DNA of 64,000 nucleotides from CAYGSN01 sp964352675 (GCA_964352675.1 CAYGSN010000002.1:1-64000), one strand, 5' to 3'; counted from the first letter of the stretch, positions 1 to 9,207 are shown. The notes: generated by a model not told the origin, from the letters alone. Translations and numbers: made by a program.

Positions 1-2
1 AT

Positions 3-2108
3 GTTGGCCGTGTGCTGCAAATGGGCTACGGCCAGGTTGACCGCATCGCCAAAATGATCCCGAATAACCCGGCGCAGCCGACAACGCTGCAGGAAGCGCT
101 GGACCAAGATCCTGAATTCCGCGCAGAACGGGACAAGGACGACACCACCAAAAAGCTGATCGATATCGCGCTCCAGCTGGAGGGGCTCTACCGCCACGCC
201 TCCACCCATGCCGCCGGGGTGGTGATTGGTGACCGGGACCTGCATGAGCTTGTGCCGCTCTACCGCGATCCGAAATCCGACATGCCGGTGACGCAATTCA
301 ACATGAAATATGTGGAACAGGCCGGGCTGGTGAAGTTCGACTTCCTTGGCCTGAAAACCATGACCGTGGTGCAAAAGACATTGGAGATGGTGGAGCAGAA
401 CCATGGACTTAAAATCGATAGCCTGGAAATCGCCCTTGATGACCAGAAAACCTATGAGCTGATTGCTTCGGGTAATACGGTCGGCGTGTTTCAGCTTGAA
501 AGTGCGGGCATGCGGGATGCGCTGCGGCGAACCAAGCCTAGCCAGTTTGAAGATATTATCGCTCTTGTCTCTCTCTACCGTCCCGGCCCGATGGATAATA
601 TTCCGGTTTATGCCTCGAACAAGGAAGGCAAGACCGAGCCGGATTATATGCACCCCATTCTCAAGCCCATGCTGGAAGACACATACGGCATCATGATCTA
701 TCAGGAGCAGGTCATGCAGGCAGCGCAGCTTTTGGCGGGCTATACACTCGGCGGTGCCGACTTGCTTCGCCGCGCGATGGGAAAGAAAATCCAGTCCGAA
801 ATGGATGAACAGCGCAAAATGTTTGTCGATGGGGCAAAGGAGCATAACAATGTTCCGGCCAGGCAAGCTGAAGAAATTTTTGATCAAATCAATAAATTTG
901 CCGGATATGGTTTTAACAAATCTCACGCTGCCGGTTATGCTCTCATCGCATACTGGACCGCATGGCTGAAAACCAATTACCCGCTCGAATTCATGGCCGC
1001 CTCCATGACGCTCGATCTGGGCAATACCGATAAGCTCAGCGTCTTTAAGCAAGATCTGGATAAAATGAACGTAGAGCTCAAAATTCCCGATATGAACAAA
1101 TCCGCCCCTGATTTTGTGGTGGAGGGGCGGGGCATTCGTTACGCGCTTGCGGCACTGAAGGGCGTGGGCGCGGCGGCGATGGCCTCTATTGTGGCTGAAC
1201 GCAAACAAAACGGGCCGTACAAATCGGTCGAAGATTTTGCCAACCGCCTCGATCACAAGCACATGAACAAGCGCCAGTTCGAACATTTGGCCGCCGCTGG
1301 GGCCTTCGACAGCCTCAATCCCAACCGTGCGCAGATGAGCTCTTCGGTCGAGATTATTATGCGTCACGCACAGGCTTTGGCCGAGGAGCGCGAGTCCGGG
1401 CAGGTCAGTCTGTTTGGCGGTGACGGGGACAATGCAGGCGGCCTCGGTCTGCCGGAACTTCCCAAAGTGCAGCCTTGGGATGCGCTTGAACAATTGGCGC
1501 GGGAATTCAGCGCAGTCGGCTTTTACCTCTCCGCCCACCCGCTCGACAGCCGGGCGCAGCAGTTCGAGAACCTCAAAATCTCTGCCATCGCGCAGGTCGA
1601 GGCTGAAATGGCCAATAAGCAGGCCGCGCGTTTCCAAATGGCCGGGGTGCTGCTGAAGAAACAGGAGAAAGTCTCGCAGAAAGGCAATAAATACGCCTTC
1701 CTCCAGCTCTCCGACCCCACCGGAATTTATGAGGTCACGTTGTTTTCCGATATCCTTCACGCCACGCGGGAGCATCTGGAAGCGGGCAATACGCTCCTGC
1801 TCACTGTGGAGGCTGAACAGCGTGAAGATCAAATTCGTTTCACCTGTAGCGATATCAAGCCGCTGGAAGATGCGCTGGAGGGCAAGATCCGCGAGATCCA
1901 GATCCATCTGGACAAGGCCGCACCGGTGCATAAACTCAAAGAATTCCTGGATATTGAGGGGGAGGGTGCGGCGCGTATCAATCTCTTTGTCACGGTGGAG
2001 GGCAGCCGCGCGGCCAAGCTGGAGCTGCCTGGCCGCTGGAGCTTGTCTGCCCAGGCCCGTAACATCATCCGGAGCGAAAAAGGGGTTTTGGAGATTTCAG
2101 AGGCGTAA
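3..2108 (+). CDS. dnaE: DNA polymerase III alpha subunit, 3' part (5' end outside window)
   Basis: Catalytic subunit of the replicative polymerase, cut by the left edge. The reading frame is open from base 3, so a start inside the window would be false. The frame enters at VGRVLQMGYGQVDRIAK, a conserved palm-domain stretch. The phosphate-binding region RHASTHAAGVV lies near 190-220. The third catalytic aspartate sits in KFDFLGLK near 330-350; the other two would be upstream of the window. LYRPGPMDNI follows near 575. A helix-hairpin-helix region lies around 1210-1320 and an OB fold around 1620-1850. The C-terminus ends normally at TAA. This is the DnaE1-type replicative enzyme judging by the OB fold and tail; DnaE2/ImuC is less likely. 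The next gene starts 53 bases downstream behind its own promoter. Confidence 0.96.
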   Translation, partial: VGRVLQMGYGQVDRIAKMIPNNPAQPTTLQEALDQDPEFRAERDKDDTTKKLIDIALQLEGLYRHASTHAAGVVIGDRDLHELVPLYRDPKSDMPVTQFNMKYVEQAGLVKFDFLGLKTMTVVQKTLEMVEQNHGLKIDSLEIALDDQKTYELIASGNTVGVFQLESAGMRDALRRTKPSQFEDIIALVSLYRPGPMDNIPVYASNKEGKTEPDYMHPILKPMLEDTYGIMIYQEQVMQAAQLLAGYTLGGADLLRRAMGKKIQSEMDEQRKMFVDGAKEHNNVPARQAEEIFDQINKFAGYGFNKSHAAGYALIAYWTAWLKTNYPLEFMAASMTLDLGNTDKLSVFKQDLDKMNVELKIPDMNKSAPDFVVEGRGIRYALAALKGVGAAAMASIVAERKQNGPYKSVEDFANRLDHKHMNKRQFEHLAAAGAFDSLNPNRAQMSSSVEIIMRHAQALAEERESGQVSLFGGDGDNAGGLGLPELPKVQPWDALEQLAREFSAVGFYLSAHPLDSRAQQFENLKISAIAQVEAEMANKQAARFQMAGVLLKKQEKVSQKGNKYAFLQLSDPTGIYEVTLFSDILHATREHLEAGNTLLLTVEAEQREDQIRFTCSDIKPLEDALEGKIREIQIHLDKAAPVHKLKEFLDIEGEGAARINLFVTVEGSRAAKLELPGRWSLSAQARNIIRSEKGVLEISEA

Positions 2109-2126
2109 ATATATCCCTCTAAACGT

Positions 2127-2156
2127 TTGACATTGCAGGAAAGCTGAGCCTATATA
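2127..2156 (+). promoter_or_regulatory. Sigma-70-type promoter, apparently giving a leaderless transcript
   Basis: A consensus -35 TTGACA (2127-2132) is followed after 18 bases by TATATA (2151-2156). The expected transcription start falls at about 2162, the A of the nitroreductase ATG. No Shine-Dalgarno sequence precedes that ATG. The pairing is seen directly; leaderless initiation is inferred. Confidence 0.6.
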
Positions 2157-2161
2157 AATCT

Positions 2162-3287
2162 ATGCCGCATCGTAAAAACCTGTCTGCTTGGGATGTTGAT
2201 GAAAAGGATTTTCCGCATAATGGAAGTGATGCGGAGAAACTTGAGTTTTGCCTGAGATACGCCATTCTGGCACCATCCACCTATAACACACAGCCATGGA
2301 GTTTTCGTATTGACGGGGATACGGTCGCCGTTTACGCGGATCGACGTTATGGTTTGCCTATGGTCGACCCGGATGACCGGCAATTGATGATCAGCTGCGC
2401 CTCGGCGCTGTTTAACCTCCGGCTTGCCATTCGCTATTTCGGATATGAAGAGCACACGCAAATCCTGCCCAATCCAGCGGATGCCGACCTGGTTGCGCAT
2501 GTTGAAATCGGTGGTGCGTACCAGGCGAGCGATGATGAAAAGGCGATGTTCAAGGCAATTGCAAAGCGCCAGTACAATCGCGGCGCGTTTAAAAACAAAG
2601 ATGTTCCGAGTGATATTTTAAGTCGCCTGAAAAATGCAGCGGAGAGTGAGGGCGGCTGGCTGCACATCTGCGATGAAGATGAGAAGGCTGTTGTTGCCCA
2701 TTTTATTGCCGAGAGCGATCATATCCAGATGAGTAGTCAATCCTTCCGCNNNNNNNNNNGCCTGGATTGATGAGCGGCGGTTTTCCAGCGGCGATGGTAT
2801 GCCGAATTATGCCCGTAATGCCGTGGATATGATAAAGTTGCCGCGCCCGCGCATTGTTCGGCGTTTTGAATCAGAACCGGCGCAAGTAGTCCAGGACGAT
2901 GCGATTTTAGATGGTTGCCCGGTTCTGGCCGTTCTGGGTGTGGAAAGGGGGGCCAGCCGTCTTAACCGTCTTCATGCCGGGCAGGCCTTTATGCGCGTAT
3001 TATTGCAGGCGGAAGTTGAGGGTTTGAGCGTTTCTACGCTGAACCAGCCCTGCGAAGTGCCGCAATCACGCCTGCGTCTGCATGATGAAATAGACCATGA
3101 GGGGCGGGCGCATATGATTTTGCGCCTGGGGTATGGCAACCGGCCTGTTAATTTTATGCCGCGCAGGCCGCTTGAGGATGTTCTTGAGCGTGTGCAGAGC
3201 AGTGTTTTTTTAGCCGCGAATGATCGGCCCGCTGCCGGTCAGTCCGGTTTGTGGTCAAAATTCCGTAAGCTTTTCCTTGCAAAATAG
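2162..3287 (+). CDS. Acg-family nitroreductase-like FMN protein, interrupted by an assembly gap
   Basis: Likely FMN-dependent oxidoreductase of the nitroreductase superfamily, Acg-like branch. The N-terminal part has the family pattern LRYAILAPSTYNTQPWSF followed by an ADRRYGL segment and a DPDDRQ motif. The C-terminal part resumes after the gap as AWIDERRF and ends with a region typical of the long Acg-type proteins. The 10-N run at 2750-2759 separates two reading frames (2162 is in frame 2, the downstream part in frame 3). A true gap of 9 or 12 bases restores one frame, so this is best read as a single intact gene of about 374-376 codons rather than a frameshifted pseudogene. Substrate unknown. 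It lies between dnaE and rpsB, and no functional link to either is apparent. Confidence 0.75.
2750..2759. other. Assembly gap (10 N)
   Basis: Ten undefined bases inside the nitroreductase gene. The flanks are coding in the same protein family but out of register by one base, so the stated length is a placeholder, with 9 or 12 bases fitting the frame. Confidence 0.95.
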
Positions 3288-3312
3288 AAAAATACCCTGT
3301 AAAAGGCCGTCA

Positions 3313-3384
3313 TCACTCAAAAACTGAGTGAAATTCACATGCAGGTTCCTTACCCGGTGTTCGGATGACGAGCCAAGGCCTGCA
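3313..3384 (+). promoter_or_regulatory. Structured 5' leader of rpsB-tsf
   Basis: Two hairpins can be drawn in the rpsB leader. The first has a perfect 7-bp stem, TCACTCA (3313-3319) with TGAGTGA (3325-3331), loop AAAAC. The second pairs TGCAGG-TT-CCTT (3340-3351) with AAGGCCTGCA (3375-3384), a 10-bp stem with a two-base bulge; a small CCG/CGG helix can form in its loop. Neither is followed by a U-tract, so termination is unlikely. S2 autoregulates through its leader in gammaproteobacteria; a similar role here is inference. Confidence 0.4.
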
Positions 3385-3419
3385 GAGGAAGTAACTGGAA
3401 CTTATAAAGGAGAAACCCT

Positions 3420-4253
3420 ATGGCATTACCTGAATTCACCATGCGTCAGCTTTTGGAAGCGGGCGTTCACTTCGGTCACCACACACATCGCTGGAACCCA
3501 AAAATGCGCGAGCACATCTTTGGTGTACGTAATGGTGTTCATATTATCGATTTGCAGCAGACGCAACCTATGTTGCGTGATGCGTTGAAGGCTATGCGCG
3601 ATATCGTTGCCAATGGCGGCCGTGTGCTGTTCGTGGGAACGAAGCGTCAGGCCCGCGCGAAAATTGCGGAAAGCTCAAAGCGTTGCGGTCAATACTATGT
3701 GAATCATCGCTGGCTGGGCGGCATGCTGACCAACTGGAAAACGATTTCAAAATCAATTGCCCGCCTGCATGAGCTTGAGGGGCTGTTCAAAAACCCCGAG
3801 ATTGCTTCAAACTTTACAAAGAAAGAGCTGCTCATGATGACCCGTGAGAGAGACAAGCTGGAGCTGTCTTTGGGTGGAATCAAGGAAATGGGAGGCCAGC
3901 CTGACGCTATCTTCATCATCGATACAAACCAGGAGGACATTGCCGTGGCCGAAGCCAATAAGATTGGCATTCCTGTTTTTGCAATTGTTGATACAAATGC
4001 AAATCCTGATGGGGTAGATTATGTTATCCCTGGCAATGATGACGCGCTGCGCGCTATTGATCTGTACTGTGACCTGTTTGCTGATACGGTTCTTGATGGT
4101 CTTCAGGCTGAACTTTCCAAATCAGGCAAAGACCTTGGTGCGGACGAAAACCTGAAGGTTGAGGTTCCTGAAGAGGTGCCCGCAGAAACAGCTGCGGCTG
4201 CGGAAGGTACTGAAGAGTCGGCGAAAGCTGAGAAAAAAGCGGCGTCCGCTTAA
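3420..4253 (+). CDS. rpsB: 30S ribosomal protein S2
   Basis: Small-subunit protein S2, needed late in 30S assembly and for docking S1. The start MALPEFTMRQLLEAGVHFGH and the segment HRWLGGMLTNWKTI are diagnostic; FIIDTNQEDIAVAEA and the PGNDDA segment also match. The protein is 277 residues, longer than the 241 of E. coli; the extra length is an Ala/Glu/Lys-rich acidic tail common in alphaproteobacteria. The start has a strong ribosome binding site (AAAGGAG, 8 bases ahead). First gene of the rpsB-tsf pair, 31 bases upstream of tsf. Confidence 0.98.
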   Translation: MALPEFTMRQLLEAGVHFGHHTHRWNPKMREHIFGVRNGVHIIDLQQTQPMLRDALKAMRDIVANGGRVLFVGTKRQARAKIAESSKRCGQYYVNHRWLGGMLTNWKTISKSIARLHELEGLFKNPEIASNFTKKELLMMTRERDKLELSLGGIKEMGGQPDAIFIIDTNQEDIAVAEANKIGIPVFAIVDTNANPDGVDYVIPGNDDALRAIDLYCDLFADTVLDGLQAELSKSGKDLGADENLKVEVPEEVPAETAAAAEGTEESAKAEKKAASA

Positions 4254-4284
4254 CATTGAACCAGAATAAGTAAGGAGACATAAA

Positions 4285-5205
4285 ATGGCTGAGATTACAG
4301 CATCAATGGTAAAGGAGCTGCGCGAGAAGACCGGCGCAGGTATGATGGACGCGAAAAAGGCGCTGACGGAAAATAGCGGCGATGTCGAAAAGGCATTGGA
4401 CTACTTGCGTCAAAAGGGTATGGCCAAGGCGGAGAAAAAATCTTCCCGCACCGCGGCTGAGGGGCTGGTCGCAATCGCGACGCAGGGCACATCAGGCGCT
4501 GTGGTTGAAATTAATTCTGAAACTGATTTTGTATCAAGAAACAGTGAGTTTCAAAGTTTTGTTAAGAAAGTATCTGAGGTTGCCCTGTCCGCAAGCTCCG
4601 TTGAAGACCTTGCTTCTAAAGACTTTGGAAATGGCAAGAGCGTGTCTGAAAGCCTGACCGACCTGATTGGTAAGATCGGCGAGAATATGGCCTTGCGTCG
4701 TATGGAGAACCTGGAAGTTTCCCAAGGCGCGGTTGTCTCTTACATGCATGGCGCGCTGGCTGATAACCTCGGCAAGATCGGGGTTCTGGTCGCTTTGGAA
4801 TCTTCTGCGGACGATGGCGTGCTTGAAGCGCTGGGCAAGCAGCTAGCGATGCATATCGCGGCGGCGTTCCCGAAATTCTTGGATCGTGAAAGCGTTGATC
4901 CGGCCGTTGCCGCCAAGGAAAAGGAATTCCTGCTGGAACAAGCCAAGGAAGAAGGCAAGCCGGCTGAAATTGCTGAAAAAATGGTTGAAGGCCGCATGCG
5001 TAAGTTTTTCGAAGAAATTTGTTTGCTTGACCAGACTTTCGTGATTGACGGTGAAACCAAAATTGCAGATGTGATTGCCAATGCCGCGAAAGAGGCTGGA
5101 ACAGAGATCAAACTGACCGGCTATGCCCGCATTCAGCTTGGCGAAGGTATCGAAAAAGAGCAGGAAGACTTCGCTGCCGAAGTGGCAAAGGCGGCCAACG
5201 GCTGA
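4285..5205 (+). CDS. tsf: Elongation factor Ts
   Basis: Guanine nucleotide exchange factor for EF-Tu. The N-terminal UBA-like domain reads VKELREKTGAGMMDAKKAL, followed by the EF-Tu contact motif TDFVSRN and two core subdomains. Length 306 residues, normal for alphaproteobacteria. The start is preceded by TAAGGAGA with good spacing. Co-transcribed with rpsB; a hairpin follows in the spacer before pyrH. Confidence 0.98.
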   Translation: MAEITASMVKELREKTGAGMMDAKKALTENSGDVEKALDYLRQKGMAKAEKKSSRTAAEGLVAIATQGTSGAVVEINSETDFVSRNSEFQSFVKKVSEVALSASSVEDLASKDFGNGKSVSESLTDLIGKIGENMALRRMENLEVSQGAVVSYMHGALADNLGKIGVLVALESSADDGVLEALGKQLAMHIAAAFPKFLDRESVDPAVAAKEKEFLLEQAKEEGKPAEIAEKMVEGRMRKFFEEICLLDQTFVIDGETKIADVIANAAKEAGTEIKLTGYARIQLGEGIEKEQEDFAAEVAKAANG

Positions 5206-5236
5206 TTTCTCCGCTCTTAAAAAAGCAATAAATTCA

Positions 5237-5267
5237 AACAGCCGCGTTGCAATTCAGCGCGGCTGTT
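5237..5267 (+). terminator. Hairpin in tsf-pyrH spacer, possible terminator or attenuator
   Basis: A perfect 10-bp inverted repeat, AACAGCCGCG (5237-5246) and CGCGGCTGTT (5258-5267), with an 11-base loop. The following bases (ATTACATTAG) are only partly T-rich, so termination may be incomplete, letting some transcription continue into pyrH. Confidence 0.55.
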
Positions 5268-5301
5268 ATTACATTAGGACAGTTTAAAAAGGAAAAGCCC
5301 T

Positions 5302-6045
5302 ATGTCATCTGCTGCCCAGACCAATATCGAAGCCATGAAACACTATAAGCGCGTGATGCTGAAAATGTCGGGCGAGGTTCTAATGGGTGAGCAGGAATTC
5401 GGGCTGGATCCCGATACCGTCAAGCGCGTAGCCAATGATATCAAGACTGTTGTTGATAGCGGTGTTGAGGTCTGTGTTGTTGTCGGGGCGGGGAATATTT
5501 TCCGTGGTGTATCCGGCGCATCACAAGGAATGGACCGCACGACAGCTGATTATATGGGGATGCTGGGGATCGTGATTAACGCTCTGGCGCTGCAAAATGC
5601 TCTGGAAAGTATGGAGGTTCAGACCCGCGTGCAATCGGCCATCCGCATGGATTCAATCTGTGAACCTTATATCCGCCGCCGCGCCATTCGCCACATGGAG
5701 AAGGGGCGGGTTGTGATTTTTGCCGCCGGGACGGGAAATCCTTATTTTACAACAGACACGGCCGCTGCGTTGCGGGCATCGGAGATGGATTGCGATGCGA
5801 TCTTCAAGGGAACTAAGGTTGACGGAGTTTATTCCGCCGATCCGCTGAAGGACAAGAGCGCTACACATTTTGATCATATTACCTTTATTGACGTGCTGAC
5901 CAAGGATCTGAAGGTGATGGACGCCACGGCGATTTCACTGGCGCGGGAGAACAATATCCCGATAATTGTATTTTCGGTGAGGGAGCCGGGGAATTTTGCT
6001 AAAGTCCTCAAATCCGAGGGTAAGTTCACAATTGTGACCAACTAA
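5302..6045 (+). CDS. pyrH: UMP kinase
   Basis: Phosphorylates UMP to UDP in pyrimidine nucleotide synthesis; bacterial hexameric amino-acid-kinase fold, cytoplasmic. Visible signatures are the KMSGEVLMG phosphate loop, VVGAGNIFRG, the UMP-binding TTADYMGMLG, and YFTTDTAAALRA. Length 247 residues. The ATG at 5302 has AAAAAGGA upstream; the ATG at 5335 is an alternative, with about eleven fewer residues. In the conserved tsf-pyrH-frr-uppS order. Confidence 0.97.
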   Translation: MSSAAQTNIEAMKHYKRVMLKMSGEVLMGEQEFGLDPDTVKRVANDIKTVVDSGVEVCVVVGAGNIFRGVSGASQGMDRTTADYMGMLGIVINALALQNALESMEVQTRVQSAIRMDSICEPYIRRRAIRHMEKGRVVIFAAGTGNPYFTTDTAAALRASEMDCDAIFKGTKVDGVYSADPLKDKSATHFDHITFIDVLTKDLKVMDATAISLARENNIPIIVFSVREPGNFAKVLKSEGKFTIVTN

Positions 6046-6064
6046 CACAGAATGGAGAAATGTT

Positions 6065-6610
6065 ATGGCTGGCTATGACAAAGCCGATCTCAGGCGCCGC
6101 ATGGATGGTGCGATTGATATACTACATAAAGAATTTTCGGGTCTTCGCACCGGGCGGGCTTCAGCCAATTTGCTGGACCCGGTTCAGATTGAGGTTTACG
6201 GCAGCAAGATGCCCATAAATCAGGTAGGGACAGTTGCCGTTCCCGAGCCGCGCATGTTGACTGTGCAGGTCTGGGACGCCAGCGTTCTCAAGCAGGTGGA
6301 GAAGGGTATCCGCGATGCGGGGCTGGGGCTTAATCCACAGTTGGACGGGTCAACCATTCGTATTCCTATTCCGGATCTGAATGAGGAGCGCCGTACGGAA
6401 CTGACCAAGGTTGCCGGAAAATATGCTGAGGCCGCGCGTATTGCAGTTCGGAATGTCCGCCGCGACGGCATGGATGAGATCAAGAAAGGTGATGAATCAG
6501 AGGATGAGCAGAAGCGCTTGTCTGAAGAGGTTCAGAAAATGACGGACGATGTCATCGGAAAAATTGATAAAATGCTGACGGATAAAGAAAAAGATATTAT
6601 GACGGTGTAA
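6065..6610 (+). CDS. frr: Ribosome recycling factor
   Basis: Splits post-termination ribosomes together with EF-G. The 181-residue protein shows the family hallmarks HKEFSGLRTGRASANLLD, INQVGTVAVPEPRMLTVQ and the NVRRDGMDEIKK helix of the three-helix bundle. It follows pyrH by 19 bases and precedes uppS by 12, so it sits in one transcription unit with them. Confidence 0.98.
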   Translation: MAGYDKADLRRRMDGAIDILHKEFSGLRTGRASANLLDPVQIEVYGSKMPINQVGTVAVPEPRMLTVQVWDASVLKQVEKGIRDAGLGLNPQLDGSTIRIPIPDLNEERRTELTKVAGKYAEAARIAVRNVRRDGMDEIKKGDESEDEQKRLSEEVQKMTDDVIGKIDKMLTDKEKDIMTV

Positions 6611-6622
6611 AGGTGTGATCGG

Positions 6623-7366
6623 TTGAAAATGAAAAAAGACAATACGGAATTGGCTGTGCCGGAACATGTCGCCATCATTATGGATGGTAACGGCCGTTGG
6701 GCAAAAAATCGTGGGTTGCCGCGCACAGTAGGACATAAAAATGGGGCTGAATCCGTACGCCGCGTTGTGAATTTGGCCGCTGATCTTGGGGTAAAATATC
6801 TCACATTGTTTGGATTTTCATCGGAAAACTGGAGCCGCCCGGAAGACGAGGTATCCGAGCTTATGCGACTGCTGCGCTATTACCTGCGCGCAGAAACTGC
6901 AGAACTGCACAAGAAGGGCGCGCGCCTGAAAGTCATCGGAGACCGGACGGCCTTCGCAAAGGATATTCTGGAGTTGATTGAAAATGCGGAGGCGCTGACG
7001 GCGCAGAATAGTAATATAACCTTGATCATGGCCCTGAATTACGGTGGACAGCATGATATCCTGCAGGCTGCCCGCAAGTTGGCTGAACGCGCAGCCGAAA
7101 CCGGCTTTGTTGAGGATATTGACAATTTTGGCCTTTCGTTCAAAGAGAACCTGATGACTGTTGGTATTCCAGACCCGGATCTTCTGATCCGCACCAGCGG
7201 TGAACAGCGTATCAGCAATTTCTTGCTGTGGCAGTGCGCGTATTCCGAAATGGTGTTTACCAGCACCCTCTGGCCCGATTTTGACAAGGCCGATCTGGAA
7301 CAGGCCCTGGCCGAATATGCAGGCCGTGAGCGGCGTTTCGGCGCGCTCAAACAATCGGAGGGGTAA
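6623..7366 (+). CDS. uppS: Undecaprenyl diphosphate synthase (cis-prenyltransferase)
   Basis: Condenses isopentenyl units onto farnesyl diphosphate to make the C55 lipid carrier for peptidoglycan and O-antigen. The catalytic aspartate lies in AIIMDGNGRWAK, followed by RTVGHKNGAESVR. The C-terminal substrate motif is RTSGEQRISNFLLWQ. Two starts are possible: TTG at 6623, seven to nine bases after AAAGG, or ATG at 6629, two codons later. The upstream sequence fits the TTG slightly better, but either is acceptable. Followed by cdsA four bases after its stop. Confidence 0.97.
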   Translation: MKMKKDNTELAVPEHVAIIMDGNGRWAKNRGLPRTVGHKNGAESVRRVVNLAADLGVKYLTLFGFSSENWSRPEDEVSELMRLLRYYLRAETAELHKKGARLKVIGDRTAFAKDILELIENAEALTAQNSNITLIMALNYGGQHDILQAARKLAERAAETGFVEDIDNFGLSFKENLMTVGIPDPDLLIRTSGEQRISNFLLWQCAYSEMVFTSTLWPDFDKADLEQALAEYAGRERRFGALKQSEG

Positions 7367-7370
7367 ATCC

Positions 7371-8024
7371 ATGCCCGCGATCGATCCCAAAAAACTGCAG
7401 AAACGCGTGCTTTCTGCGTTGATATTGGCACCCGTTGTATTGGGGTGCATATATCTGGGCGGTTGGGCATTTACCGGCCTGATAATTCTGTGCGCGGGCC
7501 TGGCCTTTTACGAATGGGCGGATCTGGCCCGAAAAACCCGGACGCCATTTCTATTCATGTTGATCGGCACGTTTTATATCGCGGCGAGTTTTTACTGCTG
7601 CTACCTCATTCGAGAAACCTACGGAGCGTTTCCGGCGATTGCATTTTTTACCATGGTGGTGGCCAGCGACAGCGGGGGGTATTTTTTTGGCAAGCTGATC
7701 GGCGGCCCGAAAATGTCCGGGCAGATCAGCCCCAACAAAACCTGGGCTGGATACGCCGGGGCGCTTTTGGCTCCGGCCCTGATCAGCGTGAGTGGAGCGT
7801 TCTCCCATGGCGGTTCCATCGTGTTTTTCCTTTTAATCGGCACAATGATCGGCATCGCCTGTCAGACGGGGGACTTGCTGGTGTCTTGGTTCAAGCGCCA
7901 TGCAAGGGTCAAAGACGCGGGCGGCATTATCCCCGGCCATGGCGGGTTACTGGATCGTGTAGATTCGCTGATGCTGTCCGCCCCGGTGTTCCTGGCGTCT
8001 TTAAAGCTCTTTTCCTATGGCTGA
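7371..8024 (+). CDS. cdsA: Phosphatidate cytidylyltransferase (CDP-diacylglycerol synthase)
   Basis: Makes CDP-diacylglycerol from phosphatidate and CTP, the branch point of phospholipid synthesis. It is an integral membrane protein with several hydrophobic helices and carries the CdsA signature near its C-terminus: KDAGGIIPGHGGLLDRVDSL. The start at 7371 is chosen because CGGAGGGG lies just ahead of it; the longer open frame from 7200 runs inside uppS. At 217 residues it is shorter than E. coli CdsA (285), mainly in the N-terminal membrane part. Its stop overlaps the dxr start by eight bases, implying translational coupling. Confidence 0.95.
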   Translation: MPAIDPKKLQKRVLSALILAPVVLGCIYLGGWAFTGLIILCAGLAFYEWADLARKTRTPFLFMLIGTFYIAASFYCCYLIRETYGAFPAIAFFTMVVASDSGGYFFGKLIGGPKMSGQISPNKTWAGYAGALLAPALISVSGAFSHGGSIVFFLLIGTMIGIACQTGDLLVSWFKRHARVKDAGGIIPGHGGLLDRVDSLMLSAPVFLASLKLFSYG

Positions 8025-9207
8025 TCAACCCAAAACCATCAATATACTGGGCGCCACCGGCTCGATCGGGGACAGCACGGCGGATGTCCTTTCTTCTGTC
8101 GCCGGAGCGTTCGATGTCCGTGTTGTGACGGCCAATAACAACGCAAAGAAATTGGCAGAAATCGCTATCAAGTTGAAAGCCAAAAGCGCGGTGTTGGCGG
8201 ATGAGAATGGATATATGGAATTAAAGGCGCTTTTGGCCGGTCATGATATAGAGTGCGCAAGCGGGACTGATGCGCTGTTGGAAGCATCTTCCCGGAAAGC
8301 CGATATCACCATGGCGGCTATTATGGGCATGGCCGGCCTGGAGCCGCTCTTATGCGCTATTCAAAATTCCAACGCGGTGGCAATTGCCAATAAAGAGCCT
8401 TTGGTGGCTGCTGGAGCTCTGGTTATGGAGGAAGCAAGAAAGTGCGGCACAACACTTCTGCCGGTGGACAGCGAGCATAACGCAGTATTTCAGGTGTTTG
8501 ATCAAACCCGGCGTGCTGAGATTGAGCGGATTATTCTGACAGCATCCGGCGGGCCATTTCGCAGCTGGGCCCCTCAAGACATTGAGACGGTCACGCCAGA
8601 ACAGGCTCTGGCGCATCCCAACTGGTCTATGGGCCGCAAAATTTCTATCGACAGCGCAACCCTTATGAACAAAGCCCTGGAGGTGATAGAGGCGCATATT
8701 CTGTTCGATATTCTGCCGGAAAAAATTGATGTGGTGGTTCATCCGCAATCTGTTATTCATTCGATGGTGGAATATTGTGACGGTTCTATCCTTGCGCAGT
8801 TGGGCGCCAATGATATGCGTACGCCGATCTGCAACGTTTTGAACTGGCCCGCACGGATAGCAACACCAGGGCAGAAACTGGATCTGGCGATGCTGCAACG
8901 GCTCGATTTTGAAGCGCCTGATCATAAGAGGTTTCCGGCCCTAAATCTTGCTTATGAGTGTTTGAAGGAAGGTCCGCATGCCTGTATCGCGATGAACGCG
9001 GCCAACGAAGTGGCGGTCGAACATTTTTTAAAGAAAAATATTGGATTTCCTGATATCATTAAAACTGTAACTTACATTTTAGATCGACTGGAGAAAGAGG
9101 ATGTATCTTCTCTGGAAAAAATAATAAACTATGATACTTATATCCGCAGTCTCTCAAACGACTGCATCAACAATGCGCAAATAGACAAAACGGTGGCGAT
9201 ATCATGA
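8017..9207 (+). CDS. dxr: 1-deoxy-D-xylulose 5-phosphate reductoisomerase
   Basis: Second step of the non-mevalonate isoprenoid pathway, converting DXP to MEP with NADPH. The N-terminal dinucleotide site is GATGSIGDST (about residues 13-22). The metal and substrate residues lie in PVDSEHNAVFQ, TASGGPFR and HPNWSMGRKISIDSATLMNK. Length 396 residues. It overlaps cdsA by eight bases and rseP by four (ATGA). With uppS it ties isoprenoid supply to envelope building in one operon. Confidence 0.98.
   Translation: MADQPKTINILGATGSIGDSTADVLSSVAGAFDVRVVTANNNAKKLAEIAIKLKAKSAVLADENGYMELKALLAGHDIECASGTDALLEASSRKADITMAAIMGMAGLEPLLCAIQNSNAVAIANKEPLVAAGALVMEEARKCGTTLLPVDSEHNAVFQVFDQTRRAEIERIILTASGGPFRSWAPQDIETVTPEQALAHPNWSMGRKISIDSATLMNKALEVIEAHILFDILPEKIDVVVHPQSVIHSMVEYCDGSILAQLGANDMRTPICNVLNWPARIATPGQKLDLAMLQRLDFEAPDHKRFPALNLAYECLKEGPHACIAMNAANEVAVEHFLKKNIGFPDIIKTVTYILDRLEKEDVSSLEKIINYDTYIRSLSNDCINNAQIDKTVAIS

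Noticed and set aside
2162..3287. Frameshifted nitroreductase pseudogene
   Set aside because: The shift coincides exactly with the N run, so assembly gap length explains it.
6818..7470. Minus-strand open frames of 143-210 codons over uppS
   Set aside because: Antisense shadows of a certain gene; no ribosome binding site and no recognisable domain.
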